Shown here piece after piece: positions 1 through 6,243 of a stretch of DNA of 11,513 nucleotides; the stretch's first letter is position 1, and every line of letters begins with the position of its first letter. The translations under genes were made by a program, and so were the position numbers. The stretch is from positions 1 through 11,513 of the forward strand of contig JAPPOW010000117.1 in assembly GCA_028817775.1 (NCBI GenBank), read 5' to 3'. This DNA is from Candidatus Melainabacteria bacterium. GTDB taxonomy: Bacteria > Cyanobacteriota > Vampirovibrionia > LMEP-6097. Under the pieces are notes generated by a model. The model was not told the origin of the DNA. It searched no databases and saw nothing but the letters and a program-made list of their open reading frames with translations.

Positions 1-11
1 GTATTGCAGCC

Positions 12-39
12 TTAATATTGATTTTTAACTAAAGATTAA
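12..39. promoter_or_regulatory. AT-rich leader with a weak inverted repeat upstream of the Rrf2 gene
   Basis: The leader contains a short inverted repeat, TTAAT at 12-16 and ATTAA at 35-39, around an AT-rich centre. Rrf2-family regulators of SUF operons often bind their own promoter at imperfect palindromes, so this is a candidate operator. It does not resemble the known IscR type 1 consensus, and I see no convincing -35/-10 pair. The repeat is short enough to arise by chance in AT-rich DNA. Confidence 0.15.
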
Positions 40-87
40 AGCGAAGCATTGAAATTACTTGCTATTCTTGATAAAACTGTATTAGCA

Positions 88-573
88 ATGAAAATCACCG
101 CACATGAAGAATATGGACTAAGAATAATTGTCCGCCTAGCAAAAATCCTTGGAACCAGTGACAAGGACCTGGTGGGTATTTCCGAAATTGCTGAAGCTGA
201 GGGAATTAGTTACGAAAATACTGCTGCTATCATCGGCAAACTGAAAGATTCGGACTTAGTAACGAGTGTACGCGGCAAATTTGGTGGTTACAAACTCAAT
301 AAAGAACCAAAAGCAATCAAGCTCCACCAAATCATTGATGCCTTTGGCGAAGCGAGCTTCGGTATTGATTTTTGTGATAAACATAGCGGCAAGGAAGAAA
401 GCTGCGTCAATAGTGGTGACTGTTCAATCAGACCGGTCTGGAGTGCTGTCAATGGACTCATCAATAATTTTCTTGCAGGTATTAGTCTAGAGGATTTACT
501 GCAAAACGAACTGGTCGCTCACGAAATTGTCCAGAAACAAATTAATACGATTGGAGAAATACAAACGGCTTAA
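88..573 (+). CDS. Rrf2-family Fe-S responsive transcriptional regulator of the SUF operon
   Basis: This is a probable 161-residue DNA-binding repressor that senses Fe-S cluster status and controls the suf genes after it. From the ATG at 88 the protein begins MKITAHEEYGLRIIVRLA, the typical Rrf2 N-terminus. A winged helix-turn-helix follows, with the wing around the RGKFGGYKL segment. Three cysteines, C96, C106 and C112 (spacing CX9C then X5C, followed by SIRPVW), match the cluster-binding cysteines of IscR/SufR-like members. The frame is open back to a TTG at 49, which would add 13 residues. I prefer ATG 88 because family proteins start there. Neither start has a clear ribosome binding site. 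The gene ends 5 bases before sufB, so it is probably co-transcribed and autoregulated. Family assignment is firm; the exact target is inferred from position. Confidence 0.88.
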   Translation: MKITAHEEYGLRIIVRLAKILGTSDKDLVGISEIAEAEGISYENTAAIIGKLKDSDLVTSVRGKFGGYKLNKEPKAIKLHQIIDAFGEASFGIDFCDKHSGKEESCVNSGDCSIRPVWSAVNGLINNFLAGISLEDLLQNELVAHEIVQKQINTIGEIQTA

Positions 574-578
574 ATTTA

Positions 579-2030
579 ATGGATTCAAATCTAGAAAAAC
601 TACAAACACAAAAATACAAATATGGCTTCACCACCGAGATAGAAGCCGACAAATTCCCCAAGGGCTTAGATGAGAATATCATCCGCAATATTTCTAAACT
701 CAAAAATGAACCTGAGTTTATGCTGGACTTTAGACTTAATGCCTTCAAGCAGTGGCAGAAGATGAGAGAACCAGATTGGGCATTAGTTCATTACCCAGAG
801 ATTGATTTCCAGGACATCATCTACTACTCTGCTCCTAAATCTAAGATGAACCAAGATGGTGAAGCTAAAGAATCATTGGAAGAAGTTGATCCAGAAATCC
901 TTAGAACCTACGAAAAATTAGGTATCCCCATTGAAGAACAAAAACAACTCCAAGGTATTGCAGTTGACGCAATCTTTGACAGCGTTTCAGTAGCTAATAC
1001 CCACAAAAAAGCCCTTGCCGAGATTGGGGTGATCTTCTGCTCAATCTCAGAAGCGATCCAAGAACATCCTGAATTAATCAAAAAATATCTTGGCACTGTT
1101 GTACCGCATGCTGACAATTTCTATGCAGCACTCAATGGTGCAGTCTTTAGTGATGGTACCTTCATCTATATCCCACCGAATACTAAGTGTCCAATTGAAC
1201 TTTCTACCAATTTTAGAATCAATACCGAAGGCTCTGGACAATTTGAAAGAACCCTAATCCTTTGTGACGAGGGTAGCTATGTCTCCTACCTTGAAGGTTG
1301 CACAGCGCCTGCTTTTGACACTAACCAATTACACGCCGCAGTAGTTGAATTAGTAACAATGAAAGATGCTGAGATCAAATACTCAACCGTTCAAAACTGG
1401 TACGCTGGCGATGAGAATGGCAAGGGCGGTATCTACAACTTTGTAACCAAACGTGGCAAATGTCAGGGCAACAACTCCAAAATCTCTTGGACCCAAGTTG
1501 AAACTGGTTCGGCTGTCACCTGGAAATATCCAAGTTGCATCTTACAAGGAGACAACTCCGTTGGTGAGTTTTATTCAGTTGCACTAACCAATAATATGCA
1601 GCAAGCTGACACCGGTACCAAGATGATTCACATCGGCAAAAACACCAAGTCAACCATTGTCAGCAAAGGCATTTCAGCCGGCAAGTCGGAGAATGCTTAC
1701 CGCGGCTTAGTGCGTGTTAGTCCAAGCGCTGATAATGCTCGCAACTATACTCAATGCGATTCAATGTTGATTGGTTCTAAGTGCTCAGCTAACACTACTC
1801 CATATATAGAAGTGGGTAATAATTCAGCCAGTATTGAACACGAAGCTTCTACTTCCAAAATTTCAGAAGACCAGCTCTTCTACTTACAACAACGAGGTAT
1901 TAACATGGAAGATGCTATCAGTACTATCATTAGTGGATTTTGTAAGGATGTATTTAAAGAACTACCAGGAGAATTTGCAGCTGAAGCCAATGCGCTGATG
2001 AGTTTAAAACTGGAGAACACTGTAGGATGA
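579..2030 (+). CDS. sufB: Fe-S cluster assembly scaffold protein SufB
   Basis: SufB is the scaffold subunit of the cytosolic SufBC2D complex on which nascent Fe-S clusters are built. The 483-residue length is normal for the family. The N-terminal motif YKYGFTTEIE, the central segment VSYLEGCTAPAFDTNQLHAA (C241) and the C-terminal block are all characteristic. The C-terminal block runs from NYTQCDSMLIG through SKCSANTTPYIE (C402) and IEHEASTSKISEDQLFY to the FCKDV helix. C241 and C402 align with the cysteines implicated in sulfur transfer and cluster formation in E. coli SufB (C254 and C405, from memory). The ATG lies 5 bases after the regulator stop with no strong Shine-Dalgarno nearby, consistent with translational coupling. 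A palindromic repeat starts two bases after the stop codon. Confidence 0.97.
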   Translation: MDSNLEKLQTQKYKYGFTTEIEADKFPKGLDENIIRNISKLKNEPEFMLDFRLNAFKQWQKMREPDWALVHYPEIDFQDIIYYSAPKSKMNQDGEAKESLEEVDPEILRTYEKLGIPIEEQKQLQGIAVDAIFDSVSVANTHKKALAEIGVIFCSISEAIQEHPELIKKYLGTVVPHADNFYAALNGAVFSDGTFIYIPPNTKCPIELSTNFRINTEGSGQFERTLILCDEGSYVSYLEGCTAPAFDTNQLHAAVVELVTMKDAEIKYSTVQNWYAGDENGKGGIYNFVTKRGKCQGNNSKISWTQVETGSAVTWKYPSCILQGDNSVGEFYSVALTNNMQQADTGTKMIHIGKNTKSTIVSKGISAGKSENAYRGLVRVSPSADNARNYTQCDSMLIGSKCSANTTPYIEVGNNSASIEHEASTSKISEDQLFYLQQRGINMEDAISTIISGFCKDVFKELPGEFAAEANALMSLKLENTVG

Positions 2031-2031
2031 T

Positions 2032-2116
2032 GTCATTGCGAGCAAAGCGAAGCAATCCAATGCAAAGAGGAAGTCTACCCACTAGATTGCTTCGTCCCAA
2101 AGCTCCTCGCAATGAC
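2032..2116. repeat. REP/BIME-like palindromic element between sufB and sufC
   Basis: The outer arms GTCATTGCGAG (2032-2042) and CTCGCAATGAC (2106-2116) are perfect 11-base complements. The inner arms CGAAGCAATC (2048-2057) and GATTGCTTCG (2085-2094) are perfect 10-base complements. Each half also folds alone through ATTGC/GCAAT (2035-2039 with 2052-2056; 2086-2090 with 2109-2113). The element therefore reads as two inverted REP-like units around a 27-base spacer. It fills almost the whole sufB-sufC gap. The motif resembles 'cattgcgag...gaagcaatc' repeats that I recall from many bacterial genomes; genome copy number cannot be checked here. In mRNA it could shield or stabilise the sufB 3' end. 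Confidence 0.85.
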
Positions 2117-2121
2117 GGGAG
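2117..2121 (+). promoter_or_regulatory. Ribosome binding site of sufC, abutting the palindrome
   Basis: GGGAG lies 9 bases before the sufC ATG at 2131 and begins directly after the right arm of the palindromic element. It is the only Shine-Dalgarno-like match in the gap. A hairpin ending immediately upstream could affect ribosome access; this is inference. Confidence 0.55.
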
Positions 2122-2130
2122 ACACAAGTT

Positions 2131-2889
2131 ATGAGCGAAACAATAATCAAAATCAATAATTTACAGGCCAAGACCACTAGTGAAGATGGTGATATTGACA
2201 TTCTCAAAGGCTTAGACCTAGAGATCAAAGCCGGTGAAGTCCATGCCATCATGGGACCTAATGGCTCTGGCAAAAGCACACTGTCAAAGGTATTAGCCGG
2301 GCACCCAGACTATGAAGCTACTGGAGGCAAAGTAGAATTCCAGGGCAAAGATTTACTCGAGCTTGACGCTGAAGAGCGTGCTAATTCTGGTTTATTCTTA
2401 GCCTTCCAGTACCCAGTAGAAATCCCAGGGGTTAACAATCTCAACTTCCTTAGAATGTCCTATAACTCCAAGCAAAAATATTTAGGGCAAGAAGAAATGG
2501 ATCCGCTTGATTTTGATGATTTTATCGAAGAACAAATCAAAGTACTCAATATGGACTCAAGTTTCTTAGATCGAAATCTCAACGAAGGTTTCTCAGGTGG
2601 TGAGAAAAAGAAAAACGAAATCTTACAGATGCTAGTCCTGCAACCTAAGCTAGCTATACTTGATGAAACTGATTCAGGGCTTGATATTGATGCACTTAAA
2701 TTAGTTGCAGGCGGTATCAACAAATACAAAGCTCAAGACAATGCGATTTTAATGATCACTCACTATCAAAGATTACTTGATTACGTTGAGCCTGATTTCG
2801 TACATGTACTCAGTGAAGGTAAGATCATCAAAACTGGTGATAAATCACTTGCTCTAGAGTTAGAGGAGAGTGGCTACGCAATCTCATGA
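2131..2889 (+). CDS. sufC: Fe-S cluster assembly ATPase SufC
   Basis: SufC is the ABC-type ATPase subunit that drives conformational change in the SufBC2D scaffold; it is not a transporter. The 252-residue protein carries Walker A GPNGSGKST (42-50), a Q-loop AFQYP (Q93), the SufC-type signature FSGGEKKK (154-161), Walker B LAILDE (174-179, catalytic E179), the D-loop SGLD (182-185) and the switch histidine H211 in ITHYQRLL. The GVNNLNF segment and the FSGGEKKKNEI signature are specific to SufC within the ABC superfamily. The stop overlaps the sufD start as ATGA (2886-2889), so translation of the two is probably coupled. Confidence 0.97.
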   Translation: MSETIIKINNLQAKTTSEDGDIDILKGLDLEIKAGEVHAIMGPNGSGKSTLSKVLAGHPDYEATGGKVEFQGKDLLELDAEERANSGLFLAFQYPVEIPGVNNLNFLRMSYNSKQKYLGQEEMDPLDFDDFIEEQIKVLNMDSSFLDRNLNEGFSGGEKKKNEILQMLVLQPKLAILDETDSGLDIDALKLVAGGINKYKAQDNAILMITHYQRLLDYVEPDFVHVLSEGKIIKTGDKSLALELEESGYAIS

Positions 2890-4241
2890 ATCAAGAATTA
2901 GAATTCGAAGAGAAAATAATCCGCGCTAGCTCAAAGCTAGCTTCTGACTTACGTTTCATTCAAGATCGTAAACAATTGGCACTAGCCAAACTCAAAGACC
3001 TTAAATTCCCGAATAAAAAAGAAGAGGACTGGAAGTATTTCAAATTCTCTGACATTCTTGATTTTGAAGATAGTGCTAGTGAAGCATTGAGCGAAACTGA
3101 GATAGCAAGTCTAATCAACAAATATGTCTACGAGGAGACTAGCAGTCAGTTAATTGTCACGGTTGACGGTAATTACCGCAAAGATCTTTCTAATTTTAAC
3201 TCAGAGATTATAGTTGTAGCTAATTTCAATAGAGCAGATGAGCTTGATTCTGAACTTAAGTCAATCACCGAAGATTTATTTGCAAGTGGGCTAGAGCAAG
3301 AAAGCAGTTATTTCAAAACAGTCAACACTGTTCTGATGGACAATGGCTTCCTCCTAAAGATCAAAGCTAATAGCCATAGTGACAAAGCAGTGCAAGTCCT
3401 CCATATCTCAACCAAGAATAACTTCAACCAAATTAGATCACTGATTCATGCAGGCAAAAACTCAAGTGCAAATCTAATTGTCAACTATATTGGTGTCGGG
3501 AGATACCTAACCAATGCAGTCATTGAAACCAAGCTTGAGGCAGGAGCCCAGCTTAAATTAAACAAAATCCAGAACGACTCTCACCAAGCAACCTCTCTCT
3601 ACCAACTCAATGCAAGCCTGATGAGAGACAGTGATTTTGAATTTAATTCATTTAGTTTTGGAGCACTCTCGAGCCGTGATGATATCAATATTGATTTACG
3701 AGAAGAGGCTGCTAGCGCCCAGGTCAACGGACTCTATGTGGTTAACCAAGATCGCAAATCTCATCACAAGGTTTGTATCAATCACCTTGCTGCTCATACC
3801 GAAAGTCAACAATTATTCAAGGGCTTACTACAGGATCAAGCACGGGCTGAATTCAATGGCTTAATAGATGTAGCTCGTGATGCCCAGAAGATTAATGCTG
3901 AGCAACTCAACAATAATTTACTACTTTCAAAACACGCTCATATTGATTCTAGACCACAGCTTAATATCCTGGCTGACGATGTCAAGTGTGCTCATGGTTC
4001 CACTGTCGGCATGCTTGACCCTGAGGAGCTTTTTTACTTGCAAAGTCGTGGGCTAACTGAAGCAGAAGCCAAAGCCATTCTTACTTATAGCTTCTGTCAA
4101 GAAATTATCAACAAGATTGATATTGAATCCGGTCGTAATTATGCCAGCAACCTAGCTTTCTCTAGCCTTGGTTCAAGCGATAACAAAGTACTAGCGAGCC
4201 TTGCTGGTAACACCAAATTTAAACATAGCCGCTATGACTAA
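2886..4241 (+). CDS. sufD: Fe-S cluster assembly protein SufD
   Basis: SufD is the SufB paralogue that heterodimerises with SufB and binds SufC, and is linked to iron entry into the scaffold. This 451-residue protein has the divergent N-terminal helical region, including EDWKYFKFSD. A beta-helix core follows, and the conserved C-terminal block reads ADDVKCAHGSTVG then EELFYLQSRGL. H370 in that block aligns with the E. coli SufD histidine (H360) reported to be needed for cluster assembly. C368 lies beside it. The gene overlaps sufC by 4 bases and sufS by 8, which marks a tightly packed operon. The order B-C-D-S also supports the call, since SufD diverges more than SufB. Confidence 0.95.
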   Translation: MNQELEFEEKIIRASSKLASDLRFIQDRKQLALAKLKDLKFPNKKEEDWKYFKFSDILDFEDSASEALSETEIASLINKYVYEETSSQLIVTVDGNYRKDLSNFNSEIIVVANFNRADELDSELKSITEDLFASGLEQESSYFKTVNTVLMDNGFLLKIKANSHSDKAVQVLHISTKNNFNQIRSLIHAGKNSSANLIVNYIGVGRYLTNAVIETKLEAGAQLKLNKIQNDSHQATSLYQLNASLMRDSDFEFNSFSFGALSSRDDINIDLREEAASAQVNGLYVVNQDRKSHHKVCINHLAAHTESQQLFKGLLQDQARAEFNGLIDVARDAQKINAEQLNNNLLLSKHAHIDSRPQLNILADDVKCAHGSTVGMLDPEELFYLQSRGLTEAEAKAILTYSFCQEIINKIDIESGRNYASNLAFSSLGSSDNKVLASLAGNTKFKHSRYD

Positions 4242-5562
4242 GACTTTCAATATCGATGCTATCCGTAAGGACTTTCCTATTTTAAGCCAGTGCTGCTACT
4301 TGGATAGCGCAGCTACTAGTCATAAACCAACTCAAGTTATTGAAGCAATACAAAAATTCATGACTGAATCCAATGGCACCGTGCGTCGTGGAGTCTATGA
4401 ACTTAGCACCAAATCAACTCAAGCTTTTGATCAAGCTCGCACTAAAGTGGCTCAATTTATCAATGCAAGCAAAGACTCAGAGATTGTTTTTACCAGAGGC
4501 ACAACTGAAGCAATCAACTTAGTAGCTTATTCATTCACCGAGTGGCTTAGATTGGGGCAGCATAATATTACCAAAACGAGTGAGATCCTGACGTCGCAAG
4601 CTCCTCAGGATGACACCACCACTCACTGTCATCCTGAGACCGAAGGTCGTCAGGATCCCATCGCTGATGACATAGAAATTTTAATTAGTGGATTAGAGCA
4701 CCACGCTAATATTGTGCCTTGGCAAATCCACTCTAACCGCATTGGCGCAAGTTTAAAATCTATCCCCGTACTTGATAATGGTGAGCTGGATCTTGAGGCT
4801 TATGCTGAGCTAATTAGCAGTGGCAAAGTTAAACTGGTTGCCGTCACCGCGCTGGCAAATTCAACAGGCAGTATCGTCCCAGTCAAAGAAATTATTGAAC
4901 TAGCGCACCAGAATGGAGCAGCTGTATTGGTAGATGCAGCGCAAGCCGCAGCGCACCAAAAGCTTGATGTGCAAGACTTAGGTGCTGACTTCTTAGCATT
5001 CTCTGGTCATAAGATCTACGGACCAACTGGGGTAGGTGTACTATATGGCAAAGAAGAATTGCTCAATTCTATGCCTCCTTATCATGGTGGCGGTGAGATG
5101 ATTGACAAGGTCACTCTCACTGAAACTAGTTTTGCCAAAGCACCTTATAAATTTGAAGCTGGCACTCCTGCAATTGCAGAAGTCATTGGGCTTGGAGCAA
5201 CAATTGATTATCTCAACAAAATTGGAATGGATGCTATTGCTAACTACGAAAACGAACTTTATCAGTACGCACTGAGCAAATGCTCAGAGATAGAGGGTAT
5301 GAAAATTCTTGCTAGCACCGAAAACAAGACTGGGGTAATTAGTTTTGTATTTGATGATATCGGTAGTTATGATATTGGCACCATGATGAATGAGTATGGT
5401 ATTGCTATTCGCACTGGGCATCATTGCGCTCAACCAGTGATGCAAAGATTTGGAGTGGATTCAAGTTCAAGAATTTCAATTGCCATGTACAATACTAAAG
5501 AAGAAATCGATCAGTGTTTTGAAGCATTGAAGAAAACAGTAAATTTATTTAGATCGTCCTGA
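4234..5562 (+). CDS. sufS: Cysteine desulfurase SufS with an in-frame palindromic repeat insertion
   Basis: SufS is a PLP enzyme that takes sulfur from L-cysteine as an enzyme persulfide and passes it to the SufBCD scaffold. The 442 residues carry YLDSAATSHKP near the N-terminus, FTRGTTEAINLVA, the PLP-stacking region LEHHANIVPWQ (H156, H157), AFSGHKIYGPTG with PLP lysine K260, and RTGHHCAQP with active-site C398. The K-to-C spacing of 138 equals that of E. coli SufS (K226 and C364), but numbering is shifted by 34. The excess lies before H157, in residues about 107-150. Of these, 118-141 are encoded by a palindromic repeat at 4584-4657. I chose ATG 4234 because the frame upstream to 4201 has only a TTG and runs inside sufD. 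The stop codon lies inside a second hairpin. The enzyme looks intact and probably active. No SufE/SufU partner is in the window. Confidence 0.95.
   Translation: MTKTFNIDAIRKDFPILSQCCYLDSAATSHKPTQVIEAIQKFMTESNGTVRRGVYELSTKSTQAFDQARTKVAQFINASKDSEIVFTRGTTEAINLVAYSFTEWLRLGQHNITKTSEILTSQAPQDDTTTHCHPETEGRQDPIADDIEILISGLEHHANIVPWQIHSNRIGASLKSIPVLDNGELDLEAYAELISSGKVKLVAVTALANSTGSIVPVKEIIELAHQNGAAVLVDAAQAAAHQKLDVQDLGADFLAFSGHKIYGPTGVGVLYGKEELLNSMPPYHGGGEMIDKVTLTETSFAKAPYKFEAGTPAIAEVIGLGATIDYLNKIGMDAIANYENELYQYALSKCSEIEGMKILASTENKTGVISFVFDDIGSYDIGTMMNEYGIAIRTGHHCAQPVMQRFGVDSSSRISIAMYNTKEEIDQCFEALKKTVNLFRSS
4584..4657. repeat. REP/BIME-like palindromic element inside the sufS reading frame
   Basis: Outer arms GATCCTGACG (4584-4593) and CGTCAGGATC (4648-4657) are perfect complements. 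Inner arms CTCAGGATGACA (4604-4615) and TGTCATCCTGAG (4627-4638) are also perfect, with an 11-base loop. Each half also forms its own hairpin through ATCCTGA/TCAGGAT (4585-4591 with 4605-4611; 4631-4637 with 4650-4656). The second has an extra ACC/GGT pair around a GAA loop. The element is read in frame as SufS residues I118-D141, including an H-C-H triplet at 131-133. Its core CGTCGCAAGCTCCTC (4592-4606) nearly matches CGTCCCAAAGCTCCTC (2093-2108) in the sufB-sufC element, so the two are related. Confidence 0.85.
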
Positions 5563-5580
5563 CCCTGGAAGGGGTCAGGA
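5557..5580. repeat. Single REP-like hairpin containing the sufS stop codon
   Basis: TCCTGACCC (5557-5565) and GGGTCAGGA (5572-5580) are perfect 9-base complements around a 6-base loop. The sufS TGA stop (5560-5562) lies inside the left arm. The stem TCCTGA/TCAGGA is the same as in the element inside sufS, and the following text, 'taccgaaggag', supplies the bolA Shine-Dalgarno. It looks like a lone unit of the same repeat family. No T-tract follows, so an intrinsic terminator is unlikely. It may instead modulate read-through or mRNA stability between sufS and bolA. Confidence 0.75.
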
Positions 5581-5601
5581 TACCGAAGGAGAAAACTAGA
5601 A

Positions 5602-5841
5602 ATGTTACTAGAAGCACAAGACATAGAAAATATTTTACGTGATAGCCTAGCTATAGAATCAGTTCAGGCTATCGACCTCAAGGGCGGTAATCACTGGCAG
5701 ATAAACATCATATCCAGTGATTTTGAAGGGCTATCAAGAGTCAAACGTGAGCAATTAGTGCAGCGTAGTCTCAAAGATCTACTAGCCAATGAATCGATCC
5801 ATGCACTGGTAGTCAAGGCTAATACCAAGGATGAAATTTAA
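5602..5841 (+). CDS. BolA-family protein (IbaG-like, BolA_H type), glutaredoxin partner
   Basis: This small 79-residue protein has the BolA fold and is likely to share a [2Fe-2S] cluster with the CGFS glutaredoxin encoded next. Segments that fit the family are GGNHWQINIIS, DFEGLSRVKREQLV and the near-invariant C-terminal histidine in SIHALVVKA (H67). The FEGLSRVK and IHALVVKA stretches are closer to E. coli IbaG than to BolA itself. There is no cysteine; H31 occupies the variable ligand loop, as in the BolA_H group. AAGGAG at 5586-5591 lies 10 bases before the ATG, a strong ribosome binding site. Placement between sufS and the glutaredoxin supports a role in Fe-S trafficking or sensing. That role is inferred from family and context. 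Confidence 0.88.
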   Translation: MLLEAQDIENILRDSLAIESVQAIDLKGGNHWQINIISSDFEGLSRVKREQLVQRSLKDLLANESIHALVVKANTKDEI

Positions 5842-5853
5842 AGGAGAACAAAA

Positions 5854-6195
5854 ATGCAATTTGGAAATCAAATGGAAGCTGAATTAAGCGAAGAGTTAAG
5901 AAAAGAAATCGACGGAATCCTGGCGAAGGACAAAGTCGTAGTATTTATGAAGGGCAACAAAGCAATGCCTCAGTGTGGCTTTTCTGATGCCGTAGTCAAA
6001 GTACTTAATTTTCACGGCGCAGAATTTGCTGACTATGATGTACTTTCTCGTCCGGAACTTAGATCTGGCATGAAAGTATATTCAGAGTGGGCAACTTTTC
6101 CGCAACTCTATATCAATAAAGAGTTCATCGGGGGCTGTGACATAGTCATGGATATGCACGAAAAGGGTGAATTAGAGCCCCTACTTAAGGCATAA
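5854..6195 (+). CDS. grxD: Monothiol CGFS glutaredoxin (Grx4/GrxD type)
   Basis: This 113-residue single-domain monothiol glutaredoxin belongs to the class that binds a glutathione-ligated [2Fe-2S] cluster, alone as a homodimer or with BolA, and passes it to acceptors. Defining motifs are KGNKAMPQCGFSDAVVK, with active-site C41-G-F-S44, the cis-proline motif WATFPQLYI (81-84 TFPQ) and the glutathione-binding GGCDIVMDM (93-101). Length matches the bacterial family. AAGGAG at 5841-5846 lies 7 bases before the ATG and overlaps the bolA stop, so the two genes are almost certainly co-translated. M7 is a possible alternative start but sits farther from the ribosome binding site. This is the last clear member of the suf operon. 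Confidence 0.96.
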   Translation: MQFGNQMEAELSEELRKEIDGILAKDKVVVFMKGNKAMPQCGFSDAVVKVLNFHGAEFADYDVLSRPELRSGMKVYSEWATFPQLYINKEFIGGCDIVMDMHEKGELEPLLKA

Positions 6196-6230
6196 GTAAA
6201 GCTTCTTAACTAAGGCTTAACTCCCATTTG

Positions 6231-6242
6231 CTCCAATTGGAG
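6231..6242. other. Perfect 12-base palindrome just upstream of the orphan gene
   Basis: CTCCAATTGGAG is fully self-complementary and ends one base before the ATG at 6244. Its GGAG is too close to that ATG for normal Shine-Dalgarno spacing. It could be a small operator, a translation-masking hairpin, or chance. The 35 bases before it (6196-6230) hold no obvious terminator or promoter. Confidence 0.3.
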
Positions 6243-6243
6243 T

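Noticed and set aside
49..87. TTG start giving the Rrf2 regulator 13 more residues
   Set aside because: Family proteins begin at the MKITAHEEYG segment, which the ATG at 88 provides; the extra residues are atypical and there is no ribosome binding site before the TTG.
2031..2130. Small RNA gene, riboswitch or CRISPR repeat in the sufB-sufC gap
   Set aside because: The only structure is the palindromic element; there is no array periodicity, no conserved riboswitch core that I recognise, and no separate promoter.
4201..4233. Upstream TTG start for SufS
   Set aside because: It would give a 41-base overlap with sufD and an N-terminal extension unlike the family; ATG 4234 gives the normal N-terminus.
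5557..5580. Intrinsic terminator between sufS and bolA
   Set aside because: No T-tract follows the hairpin and a strong bolA ribosome binding site starts a few bases later, so the operon most likely continues.
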